This document shows, in pieces, positions 33,706-41,837 of a stretch of 64,000 bases of DNA. Every line of letters starts with the position of its first letter. The stretch's first letter is position 1. The notes under the pieces are model-generated. The model made no database searches. It saw only the letters and a list, made by a program, of their open reading frames with translations, and was not told the DNA's origin. A program made the translations under genes and the position numbers. This DNA is from Arthrobacter celericrescens (GTDB lineage Bacteria; Actinomycetota; Actinomycetes; Actinomycetales; Micrococcaceae), in assembly GCF_003614925.1 (NCBI RefSeq), contig NZ_QYLP01000015.1, positions 34,930 through 98,929 on the forward strand. The letters are read 5' to 3'.

Positions 33706-33723
33706 TAGTAAGTTTGCTTAGTT
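33706..33723. promoter_or_regulatory. Palindromic motif copy 3 (GTAAGTTTGCTTAG)
   Basis: GTAAGTTTGCTTAG (33708-33721), followed by TTTCTT, in the same orientation as copy 2 and 111 bp before the SIS gene start. It also lies 25 bp past the end of gamma-glutamyltransferase. One arm is imperfect at the centre (TTTG), but the outer TAAG/CTTA arms are kept. Confidence 0.55.
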
Positions 33724-33745
33724 TCTTCCCGGGGCGGGAGGGCTT

Positions 33746-35593
33746 CTAGGGCGATGCCGTCACCACCATGGCCGAGCCGCCGCCACGACGCGACGGTTCC
33801 GCGGCGGCGAGCATGGCGCCGTCGGGCAGGAATTCGATGGCAGTGGCTGCGCCGATCTCCGCCGCCGAGGTGAACGCGTCGCCCGACGGCACCAGGGTGT
33901 GGCCGAACGGCGCAAGCTGGCTGCCGTAGGCGGTGATGAACTCCGGTTCCGCCGTGACGTTGGCCGTGTTCCGTTGCGCCGCCCGGGGCGCTGCGACCGC
34001 CTCGGGAGTGGTCATCCCGCGGTCAACCCGGTTCAGGATGGTCTGCAGCACGGTGGTGATGATCGTGGAACCGCCGGGCGAACCAAGCGCCAGGAACGGC
34101 TTGCCGTCCTTCAGGATGATGGTGGGCGACATCGAGGAGCGAGGCCGCTTGCCGGGGTCGATCCGGTTCGGGTCCTCGGGGTTGTAGACCGTTGAGAAAT
34201 CGGTGAGCTCGTTGTTGAGCAGGAAGCCGCGCCCGGGAACCACGATGCCCGAGCCGCCGGTCTGTTCGATCGTGAGGGTGTATTCGGCCACGTTGCCCCA
34301 CTTGTCGGCGACCGTCAGGTTGGTGGTGGAGATGTTCTCGGTGTCGCGGTCCTCGGCGGCGGCGACGGCGCCGGCCGGGCACGCGCCGTCGTACGCTGTG
34401 ACATCACCCGGGGCGACGGGCTTGGCGGCGGCGTGCAGCGGATCGATTTCGCAGGCGCGTTCCTTGCCGAACACCGCGTCGGTGAGGGCCGCCGTCGGGA
34501 CGTCGACGAAGGCCGGATCGCCCACGTACTTGCCGCGGTCGGCAAAGGCGAGGGCGCTCGCCTCGAGGTAGTGGTGCAGCGCGTTGGCGGCGGGCATCTC
34601 CGACACATTGAAGGTGCCCAGGATGTTCAGCGCCTCGCCGACCGTGGTGCCGCCGCTGCTGGAAGGCGCCATGCCGTAGACGTCCAGGCCGCGGTACTTC
34701 ACGTGGGTGGGTGCCTGGTCGATGACGCGGTAGGCTGCAAGGTCCGCGGCCGTCATGTGGCCGGTGGGGACGGGCAGGCCGGTGGTGGCGGTCTTCGGCG
34801 GGGACTGGACGGTGCCGGCGATCTCCCCGGCGAGCGGGCCGCCGTAGAAAGCTCCGGTGCCCTGTTCGGCGAGCAGCCGGTAGGTCGCGGCGAGTTCGTG
34901 GTTCTTGAAGATGCTGCCGACGGCGGGTGCGTTGCCGCCGGGAAGGAACAGCTTGCTGGTGGACGTGAAGGCCTCGAAGCGGACCTTGTTGTCCAGGGTC
35001 TGCTGGCGGAAGGTCTTGTCCACCACGAAGCCGCGGGTGGCCACCTTGATGGCGGGCTTCAACGCCTCACCCAGGCCGAGGGTTCCCCACCGTTGCAGCG
35101 CACGTTGCCAGGTGGCAGGGGTGCCGGGGACGCCGACCGAGACCCCGCTGGTAACCAGTTCCGGGGTGAAGCGGTAGGGGCTGCCCGCGGGATTCTCCGG
35201 CGTCACCGTGGCCGGATCAATGAACGCGTCATGCGGCATGGCCGCGGGCGCGGTCTCCCGGCCGTCGATGGTGCCCACCTGGCCGCTCCGCGCGTCGTAG
35301 TAGACGAAGTAGCCGCCCCCGCCGATGCCCGCGCTGTACGGTTCGGTGACGCCGAGGGTCGCCGCGGCCGCGACGGCGGCATCCGCCGCGTTGCCGCCCT
35401 TCCGCAGCACCTCGATCGCCGCAGCCGAGGCCTCCGGGTCCACGGTGCTCACCGCTCCCCCGTAGCCGGTGGCGGTGGCCGTCTTGTCGGTAGTCCGCGG
35501 GTCCGCGGACGCGGGGCTCAAGGCCGCTCCGCTCGTAACGCTCAAGGCCAGAACCGCCGTAATGGCAGCCAGTCGACGTCTCATTTCAGGCAT
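33746..35593 (-). CDS. ggt: Gamma-glutamyltransferase (secreted Ntn hydrolase)
   Basis: A 615-residue proenzyme with a signal peptide (MRRRLAAITAVLALSVTSGAALSPASA). The large-subunit signature is GGNAADAAVAAAATLGVTEP with GIGGGGYFVYYD. Self-cleavage and catalysis use the Thr in ENISTTNLTVADKWGN (around residue 423). GSPGGSTIITTVLQTILN supplies the small-subunit oxyanion region. The enzyme removes gamma-glutamyl groups from glutathione-like peptides outside the cell. It lies 63 bp behind the double-ATPase gene of the peptide importer on the same strand, which suggests that it trims a gamma-glutamyl substrate for import. Confidence 0.93.
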   Translation of the reverse strand: MPEMRRRLAAITAVLALSVTSGAALSPASADPRTTDKTATATGYGGAVSTVDPEASAAAIEVLRKGGNAADAAVAAAATLGVTEPYSAGIGGGGYFVYYDARSGQVGTIDGRETAPAAMPHDAFIDPATVTPENPAGSPYRFTPELVTSGVSVGVPGTPATWQRALQRWGTLGLGEALKPAIKVATRGFVVDKTFRQQTLDNKVRFEAFTSTSKLFLPGGNAPAVGSIFKNHELAATYRLLAEQGTGAFYGGPLAGEIAGTVQSPPKTATTGLPVPTGHMTAADLAAYRVIDQAPTHVKYRGLDVYGMAPSSSGGTTVGEALNILGTFNVSEMPAANALHHYLEASALAFADRGKYVGDPAFVDVPTAALTDAVFGKERACEIDPLHAAAKPVAPGDVTAYDGACPAGAVAAAEDRDTENISTTNLTVADKWGNVAEYTLTIEQTGGSGIVVPGRGFLLNNELTDFSTVYNPEDPNRIDPGKRPRSSMSPTIILKDGKPFLALGSPGGSTIITTVLQTILNRVDRGMTTPEAVAAPRAAQRNTANVTAEPEFITAYGSQLAPFGHTLVPSGDAFTSAAEIGAATAIEFLPDGAMLAAAEPSRRGGGSAMVVTASP

Positions 35594-35656
35594 GGTCGCT
35601 CCCTGGGTCCGGTGCTCGTGAAGGTGCGCCCACCCTACCCGGGTGCACGGACGGAC

Positions 35657-37285
35657 TCAATGGCGTGCCGGTACCGGCTCCTCCGGATTCGATGCCTCCT
35701 GCACGCCGGTGATTTGCTTCAGGTGCAGCCCCCTGCAGGGAATCGAGGCCTCCACCAATGCCCGGCTGTGTTCGTGCTTCGGGCCGGCAAAGAAGGCGGC
35801 CGTCTCGGCGAGTTCCACCAGGGCCCCCTGGTAGAGCACGGCCACGCGTTGGCACATATGCCGCACCACGTCCATGTCGTGGGTGATCATCAGCAGGCTC
35901 AGCCCGCGGTCCCGGTGCAGCCGCCGCAGCAGGTCCAGGATGGTGCGCTGGGTGAGGGCATCCAGCGCGGAGGTGGCCTCGTCACAGATGAGCACCTGCG
36001 GCTCCAGCAACAGGGCCCGTGCAATGGTGGCGCGTTGCAGCTGGCCACCCGAGCATTGGGCCGGACGCCTGTCCAGCAGCACGGCCTCGAGCCCCACCTC
36101 GGCCAGGACAGCCTTGACGCGCCGTCCGCGCTCCTCAGCCGTGAGCCCGGACCGCAACAGCGGCGCCTCAAGGCTGGACCGCAGGGTGATCCGGGGGTCG
36201 AAAGAGCCGTGCGGTTCCTGGAAGACGAGCTGCACCGCCGTCGCCGCGCCCTGCGGACCCTTCGGAAGGTCCCCGTGCAGGGAGATCGTTCCCCGGTCGG
36301 CCTTCTCGAGGCCGACGATCAACCGTGCCAGGGTGCTCTTCCCCGAGCCCGACTGGCCCAGGACGCCGAGGATCTCGCCCTTCTTCAGCTCGAGGGAAAC
36401 CCCTGCGAGGGCTGCTTTGCTTCGCCGGTCCGCGGAGAAGCTCTTGCCGACGGCCTTCAGGGCGAGCATGTCCGATTCGTCCCGTGGCGGGGCAGGCACA
36501 TCCACGGGCTGGAGATTGGAGGCGTCCAGCAACGACCGGGTGTAGGCGGCCTGGGGGCGTCCGAGGACTTCCCGTGTGGGGCCGGACTCGACCACGCGGC
36601 CGGACTCCATCACCAGCACACGGTCCGCGAAGGCGGCAACCGATGCGAGGTTGTGCGTGATGTACAGGATGCCCAGGCCACGTCCGGCACGTTCCCGGTC
36701 CAGCAGTTGCAGGATCTGGCGTTCCAGCACTTTGTCCAGGGCCGACGTCGGCTCATCCGCCAGCAGGAAGTCGGGGCGCCCGGCCAGGGCCAGGGCGGTC
36801 ATGGCGCGTTGGGCCATGCCTCCGGAGAGTTGGTGCGGGTAGCTGCGGGCACCGGCGCGGGGATCGTCGAATCCCACTTCGGCCAGGAGCCCCAGTGCCT
36901 TCTCCCGCGCCCTTGCGCCGCGCAGCCCGGCATGGATCCGCAGGGGTTCGAGGAGGTGCCGGCCGATCCTCCGGTTCGGATTGAACATCCGTTTGGGTTG
37001 TTGGAAGAGCATGCCGATCCGGCCGCCGCGGATCTTGTCCAGGTCCGTCTCCGGGGCGGTGGTGAGCTCGGTGCTGCCGAGCCGGATGGATCCGGACTCG
37101 AGGGCCAGCCGGGCGGGAAGCAGGCCCAGGACCGACATCGCCGTCATGGTCTTGCCGGATCCGGAACCGCCCACCAGTGCCACGAACTCGCCCGGTGCCA
37201 CGGACAGGCTGACCCCGTCCAGGACGGGCCGGCCCGGGCCGCCGTTGCCGACCCGCAGGCCGTCGATGACCAGTTGCTCAGGCAT
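35657..37285 (-). CDS. Peptide/nickel-type ABC importer, fused double ATPase
   Basis: A 542-residue protein joining two oligopeptide-type ATPases (DppD-DppF). The first half has Walker A GGSGSGKT, the signature LSGGMAQRA and LLADEPTSALD. The second has GQSGSGKST, CSGGQLQRATIARAL and LICDEATSALD. In the second signature Cys replaces the usual Leu of LSGGQ. The same fusion occurs in GsiA (glutathione import) and YejF. The C-terminal Cys-rich region of iron-sulfur DppF proteins is not evident. The start overlaps the permease stop by eight bases. Confidence 0.92.
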   Translation of the reverse strand: MPEQLVIDGLRVGNGGPGRPVLDGVSLSVAPGEFVALVGGSGSGKTMTAMSVLGLLPARLALESGSIRLGSTELTTAPETDLDKIRGGRIGMLFQQPKRMFNPNRRIGRHLLEPLRIHAGLRGARAREKALGLLAEVGFDDPRAGARSYPHQLSGGMAQRAMTALALAGRPDFLLADEPTSALDKVLERQILQLLDRERAGRGLGILYITHNLASVAAFADRVLVMESGRVVESGPTREVLGRPQAAYTRSLLDASNLQPVDVPAPPRDESDMLALKAVGKSFSADRRSKAALAGVSLELKKGEILGVLGQSGSGKSTLARLIVGLEKADRGTISLHGDLPKGPQGAATAVQLVFQEPHGSFDPRITLRSSLEAPLLRSGLTAEERGRRVKAVLAEVGLEAVLLDRRPAQCSGGQLQRATIARALLLEPQVLICDEATSALDALTQRTILDLLRRLHRDRGLSLLMITHDMDVVRHMCQRVAVLYQGALVELAETAAFFAGPKHEHSRALVEASIPCRGLHLKQITGVQEASNPEEPVPARH

Positions 37286-38114
37286 GGGCTTCCTCCCGTG
37301 CCGCAGTGACCGCGGCCTTCTTCGCTGCTCGCTGCCCGATCAGGGTCACGCACAAGGCCACGATGAAGATCGCAAGTCCCGGCGCGATGATACCCATCGG
37401 TGCCCGTTCGGCGTAGGGTTGCGCGGCCGCCAGCATCGACCCCCAGTCCGATTGCGGGGGCTGCACGCCGAGCCCCAGGTAGGACAGGGCGCCGACACTG
37501 ATCAGCAGCTGGCCGAACCTCAGCGTCGCCTGGCCGAGCAGCGGGGCGGCCAGGTGCGGGAGGAGGTGGCGGAAGACAATGAACGACGGCGGGCAGCCCA
37601 GCACGCGGGCCGCTTCCACGAAGCCGCGGGCCGAGACGTCGTACGCCAGCGTGCGGGCAAGCCGGGCGAAAGGCGTCCAGCCAGTCACCGTCAGGGCGGC
37701 CAGGAGGGGCCAGAAGCCCGTGCCCATGGCCGCCACGATGAACAGGGCCACCACCATTTCCGGGAGCGCGAGCAGCACGTCGTTCGTGCGGGTGAGGAAC
37801 TCGTCGAGCCAGCCCCGGCGGCGCGCGCTGGCCACCCCGATCACTGTTCCCAGCACGGCGGTGAACACTGTGGCGGCCGCGGCCATGCTCATGGAGAAGC
37901 GGCCGCCGTCGAGCACCCGGCTGAGGGTGTCCCGCCCGAGGTGATCCGTTCCGAGCCAATGTTCCGGCCCCGGAGGGGCCAGCCGGACCGCGAGGTTCTG
38001 AGCGTCGGGCGCGTAAGGCATCACCAGGGGTGCGGCGGCAACGGCCAGGACGGCGAGCGTGAGGACCGCCAGGGCGGCGCGGTCGATCGTTATGCGCTTA
38101 CGCAAGGCCCGCAC
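37278..38114 (-). CDS. Peptide/nickel-type ABC importer permease (DppC-like)
   Basis: A 278-residue inner-membrane permease. It opens with an N-terminal helix and the conserved HWLGTDHLGRDTLSRVL of the DppC/NikC group, then four to five further helices. The EAA loop ARGFVEAARVLGCPPSFIVFRHLLP contacts the ATPase. The start is GTG 38114, overlapping the DppB-like gene by 17 bp. A downstream ATG is possible. Confidence 0.92.
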   Translation of the reverse strand: MRALRKRITIDRAALAVLTLAVLAVAAAPLVMPYAPDAQNLAVRLAPPGPEHWLGTDHLGRDTLSRVLDGGRFSMSMAAAATVFTAVLGTVIGVASARRRGWLDEFLTRTNDVLLALPEMVVALFIVAAMGTGFWPLLAALTVTGWTPFARLARTLAYDVSARGFVEAARVLGCPPSFIVFRHLLPHLAAPLLGQATLRFGQLLISVGALSYLGLGVQPPQSDWGSMLAAAQPYAERAPMGIIAPGLAIFIVALCVTLIGQRAAKKAAVTAAREEAHA

Positions 38115-39039
38115 CTGCCTGCGGACTCAGGACACGGTGGACGAAATCGGCGAGGGTGGTGATTCCGACGGCCAGGGCTACCACGACGACCACCCCTCCC
38201 TGGGCGAGCGGAATGTCGCTGTTGACCACGGCGTCGTAAAGCAGCCGGCCCATGCCCGGTACGGCGAAGATCACCTCGACGATCACGGAGCCGCCGAGCA
38301 GGCCGGCGAACCACACGGCGAACAGCGTGGAGAGGGGAACAAGTCCATTGGGAATGACATGGCTGAGGACGGTGCGGGTCTTTCCCAGCCCGCGGGCCCG
38401 GGCAGCGAACACGTGGTCCGAGGAAAGGGCATCGAGCATTCCCGAGCGCACGGCGGCCGTGAAATAGCTGATGGGACGCAGGGCGAGCGTGGCCGCGGGC
38501 AGGACCACCGAGGCGGCGTCGTTCCAGCCCGCCGAAGGCAGCACTGCGAGCTTCAGGGCGAAGAGAAGGACCAGCATCGGCGCAAGCCAGTACTCGGGCA
38601 TGGCGATGAAGGACTGGGTGACGGCGGTGATCAACCGGTCCGTCCGGCGGCCTTGCCTGAGTGCGGCGGCCGTCCCCAACGGCAGCGAAACCAGCACGGC
38701 CGTCCCCAGCGCGGCGGCAACAAGGCTCACGGTCACAGCGAGTGCGGGCATGACCTGTTCCGCCACGGGGGTGCGGCTCACGTAGGACAATCCCATGTCT
38801 CCGGAGAGGAAACTGCCCAGCCAACGGAGGTACTGGACGAACAGGGGGTCGTGCAGGCCCAGGCTCACGCCCAAGGACTCCACGGTCGAGTCGTCAACCA
38901 CATCCCCGGCGACGCGGGACCTGATGATCTTCCGCACCGGATCACCCGGGGTGACGTACGGAATCAGGAACACCGCGAACGAGGACAGGAGAACGGCTGC
39001 CACAAGGGTCGCCGTTCTCCTGGTCATGAACTTGATCAT
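38098..39039 (-). CDS. Peptide/nickel-type ABC importer permease (DppB-like)
   Basis: A 313-residue permease with the DppB/NikB hallmarks: FLIPYVTPGDPVRKIIRSR after the first helix, LGLHDPLFVQYLRWLGSFLSGDMGLSY before the helical core, and the EAA-like loop FAARARGLGKTRTVLSHVIPNG. About six membrane segments are predicted. It follows the binding-protein gene by 16 bp and overlaps the DppC-like gene. Confidence 0.92.
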   Translation of the reverse strand: MIKFMTRRTATLVAAVLLSSFAVFLIPYVTPGDPVRKIIRSRVAGDVVDDSTVESLGVSLGLHDPLFVQYLRWLGSFLSGDMGLSYVSRTPVAEQVMPALAVTVSLVAAALGTAVLVSLPLGTAAALRQGRRTDRLITAVTQSFIAMPEYWLAPMLVLLFALKLAVLPSAGWNDAASVVLPAATLALRPISYFTAAVRSGMLDALSSDHVFAARARGLGKTRTVLSHVIPNGLVPLSTLFAVWFAGLLGGSVIVEVIFAVPGMGRLLYDAVVNSDIPLAQGGVVVVVALAVGITTLADFVHRVLSPQAGAGLA

Positions 39040-39055
39040 CGGGTCGGCACTGCTA

Positions 39056-40603
39056 TCAGCCGGACTTCGCGGTCTGTGCGGTCAGGACGTACCGGGCAAG
39101 CGGGTCCTGAACGTAGGACTGGACGTTGCTGCGCGCGGCGTCGGTGGCCTGCTCGTTGACGAGCCACAGGTTCACTGCCTGGTCGTCCAGGATTTTTCCG
39201 GCCCGGGCGTAGAGCTTGTAGCGCTCCTCGTTGTTTCCGGTCTGCGCGGCCTCGGCGATGAGGCGGTCATACCCGGCGTCGCAGAAGTGGCTGAGGTTGT
39301 AGCTTCCCTCACAGCTGTAGTCGGCCGTCAGGAAGCCGGCGGGATCGGCGATGTCGATCAGCCGGTTCCGCTGGCTGAGCAGCATGTCGTACTTGCCGGC
39401 CAGGACATCGGGTTCCGCCGCGGCGTACTCCTTGCTCTGGATGGAGACGGGAATGCCGATCTTCTTGAGGTTCTCCTGAACCACCGTGGCAACGTCCGCG
39501 AATTCGGCGCGTTCCACGATCGCGATGATCTCCAGGGGCCTGTCGGCGGAGTACCCGGCCGTGGCCAGGAGCTTCTTCGCCGCTTCCAGATCCTGCTTGG
39601 GCGGAACGGCACCGTCGATGGCCCACGGCTCGGACGGTGCGAACGGTCCAGACGCCGGCAGGGCCGCGCCTTCGTAGACGCTCGCCGCGAGGGCCTCGAG
39701 GTCAAGGGCCGCGCGGAGCGCCTTCCGGACATTGACGTCGTCCAACGGCTTGCGCTTGTTGTTCAGGTAAAGGGTTGCCGTGCGCGGCGAATCGGCCTTG
39801 AGGATTTTCACGTCCTTGGCGCTTTCCAACGACGGCAGGCTGGAAACCGGGATGGACAGAGAGATGTCCGCTTCGCCGGTCTGCACCTGGGCCGCGCGGG
39901 TGGCGCCGTTGGTGATGAAGCGTACTTCGGCACCGGCCAGCTGGACCTTGCCGCCCCAGTAGTTTTCGTTGCGGTCGAGCGTCAGGGACTGCTTGGGCTT
40001 TTCGGACACCGGGGTGAAGGGGCCGGTGCAGTGGCCGAAGGGGTCGACGGAACTGCCCTTGTATGCCGCCGGGGCGAGGATCCCGGTGTTGACGCTCGCG
40101 ACCCGGTACGGCACCAAGGGGCTTTCCGTGGGAGTGGTCACCCGGATGGTGCCGGCGTCGATCACCTTGACTGCGCTGATGACCTTCTTGTTGAAGGCAC
40201 GCGCGGGAACGTCGGCATCGAGCACGTGCTTCAGGGAAGCCGCAACGGCTGCCGCCGTCAGGTCCGTGCCGTCCTGGAACTTCACACCCGCCCGGAGGGT
40301 GAAGTCCCATTCCAGGGGCGAAACCTGCTTCCAGCTGCTCGCGAGGAACGGCACTACCTTGCCCTGGGCGTGGTCATACTTGGTCAGGGTCTCCAGGCAC
40401 CCGGAGAGCGAAAGGATGTAGGCGGCATCGGACTCGGGCGCCCAGTCCGCCACAGGGGCCCGGAAGTTGTCCACCACGATCCGCTGGTTCAGGTCCGGCG
40501 CCTTGCCAGCGTCGCCGCCCTGGCTGTTGCCGAGGCCGCAGCCGCCGAGGGCAAGCACCGCCGCCACGCCGATGGCCGCACGGGACCCCTTGAATACACG
40601 CAA
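39056..40603 (-). CDS. Substrate-binding lipoprotein of a peptide/nickel-type ABC importer
   Basis: A protein of about 515 residues of SBP family 5. A short basic signal (LRVFKGSRAAIGVAAVLALGG) ends in a lipobox with Cys at about 22. Family features are LESLT-like CLETLTKYDHAQGKVVPFLA, W-FTLR-GVKFQDGTDLTAAAVAASL, and FNPNEN-like SLTLDRNENYWGG. TTG 40603 is preferred: AGGCGG lies seven bases upstream and it leaves room for a leader after the iron box. A GTG at 40651 would start 15 bp from that box and lacks a ribosome-binding site. The ligand is unknown. Confidence 0.88.
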   Translation of the reverse strand: MRVFKGSRAAIGVAAVLALGGCGLGNSQGGDAGKAPDLNQRIVVDNFRAPVADWAPESDAAYILSLSGCLETLTKYDHAQGKVVPFLASSWKQVSPLEWDFTLRAGVKFQDGTDLTAAAVAASLKHVLDADVPARAFNKKVISAVKVIDAGTIRVTTPTESPLVPYRVASVNTGILAPAAYKGSSVDPFGHCTGPFTPVSEKPKQSLTLDRNENYWGGKVQLAGAEVRFITNGATRAAQVQTGEADISLSIPVSSLPSLESAKDVKILKADSPRTATLYLNNKRKPLDDVNVRKALRAALDLEALAASVYEGAALPASGPFAPSEPWAIDGAVPPKQDLEAAKKLLATAGYSADRPLEIIAIVERAEFADVATVVQENLKKIGIPVSIQSKEYAAAEPDVLAGKYDMLLSQRNRLIDIADPAGFLTADYSCEGSYNLSHFCDAGYDRLIAEAAQTGNNEERYKLYARAGKILDDQAVNLWLVNEQATDAARSNVQSYVQDPLARYVLTAQTAKSG

Positions 40604-40665
40604 AAGAAAACCGCCTACACAGCCTGCCCGGGGCGAAGACACCGGGCGCACAAAACAAAGACTAT

Positions 40666-40684
40666 TTAGGTTAGCCTTACCTCG
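40666..40684 (-). promoter_or_regulatory. DtxR/IdeR-like iron box upstream of the ABC importer
   Basis: On the minus strand CGAGGTAAGGCTAACCTAA matches the DtxR/IdeR consensus TTAGGTTAGGCTAACCTAA at 16 of 19 positions. It lies 63 bp upstream of the chosen start of the binding protein and is AT-rich against GC-rich flanks. This predicts repression of the importer operon when iron is sufficient. I saw no second iron box in the window. Confidence 0.75.
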
Positions 40685-40745
40685 GCGGAATCGCGTAGCC
40701 GGGAGTTTGGGCGGTGTAACAATTGCACCGCGTGCCGGCCGTGCG

Positions 40746-41759
40746 TCAGTCCTTCAGCAGGTCCGCGTGCTGGGCGGCCACCACGTTCGGGTGGGCGCGG
40801 AGCCGGTACCGGAGGGCGTTGTCGCCGTAGGTTTCCAGGATGGGGCTGTTGGTCGGATCGACGGACAGCCCCCGTGCCCTGGCCTGGAACTCCGAGCTCA
40901 CAGCCAGCTGCGGCATCCGGGCATCGAGGGCCGGATTGTAGAAGAACGGCAGCGAAATCCGGTCCGTGCCGCGCAGGGGCGAGATCACGCGGTGCAGGGT
41001 CGCTTTGAGGTAGCCGTTGGTGGCCAGCTCAAGCATTTCGCCGATGTTCACCACGAAACTGCCCGGCACCTGCGGGGCGTCGATCCAGTTCCCGTCGTGC
41101 TCGACCTGCAGGCCGCCCTTGCCCGGTTCCACCAGCAGCAGGGTCAGCACGCCGCCGTCGCGGTGCGAACCCACTCCCTGCTTGGGGTCCGGATCGGACT
41201 CCCCGGGGTACCGGACGATCTTCAGCACGGGAAAGGCGCGGGCGGCGAAGGCTTCGTCGAAAGTGTCTTCGGGGGCGCCCAGGGAAACCGCCAACGCCCG
41301 CAGCAGGTCCAGGGATACGGCACTCAGCCGGTCCATCCACTCGGCCACGATGCCCCGCATTTCGGGAAGCGCCTCCGGCCACAGGTTGGGTCCCTCAAGG
41401 CGCCAGTAATCGGCCACGCCCGGGCCGGCCTGCACCGGCTCACGTTCGACGCCGATGTCGATCTGCTCGCGCCAGTCGACCGCACCGGCGGTCAGTTCGC
41501 CGCCCATCCTCGTGTAACCGCGGAACTGCGGGCTGTTGACGTTTTCCAGGGCGAGCTTCTGTTCCTCCGGGAGTCCGAAGAACCGCCGGGACACATCGAG
41601 CATCGCGTCGGTGAGGTCCTGGGGAATGCCATGGCCGGACAGATACAGGAAACCGACCTCATGCATGGCGTCCCGGAGCTCGTCGCGGAAGCGGGCCGCC
41701 TCCTCAGGGCCAGCCTGCAAGCGGGAAAAATCGAGCACGGGCAAAGTCTCAAGAGCCAC
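40746..41759 (-). CDS. 2-oxoglutarate/Fe(II) oxygenase, isopenicillin N synthase-like
   Basis: A 337-residue double-stranded beta-helix oxygenase of the isopenicillin N synthase/flavonol synthase group. The iron ligands are HRD in GVGSHRDGGVLTLLL and His in LKATLHRVISP, and the RISLPFFYNP Arg binds 2-oxoglutarate. The N-terminal DIOX_N domain (PVLDFSRLQ, GFLYLSGHGIP) is present. GTG 41759 has AAGGA eight bases upstream, whereas TTG 41789 has no clear site. It lies just upstream of the iron-boxed importer on the same strand. A role in making or modifying the importer's ligand is possible but unproven. Confidence 0.88.
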   Translation of the reverse strand: MALETLPVLDFSRLQAGPEEAARFRDELRDAMHEVGFLYLSGHGIPQDLTDAMLDVSRRFFGLPEEQKLALENVNSPQFRGYTRMGGELTAGAVDWREQIDIGVEREPVQAGPGVADYWRLEGPNLWPEALPEMRGIVAEWMDRLSAVSLDLLRALAVSLGAPEDTFDEAFAARAFPVLKIVRYPGESDPDPKQGVGSHRDGGVLTLLLVEPGKGGLQVEHDGNWIDAPQVPGSFVVNIGEMLELATNGYLKATLHRVISPLRGTDRISLPFFYNPALDARMPQLAVSSEFQARARGLSVDPTNSPILETYGDNALRYRLRAHPNVVAAQHADLLKD

Positions 41760-41837
41760 TGCGTCATTCCTTTTCGACGGACTTGTCAAGCCGCAGCTTG
41801 TAGTGGCTCCAATGTTACGTATCCGCCGCGATGGTGC

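Noticed and set aside
39056..40651. GTG 40651 as start of the substrate-binding protein
   Set aside because: It lacks a ribosome-binding site, lies too close to the iron box and lengthens the signal peptide with polar residues. TTG 40603 fits better.
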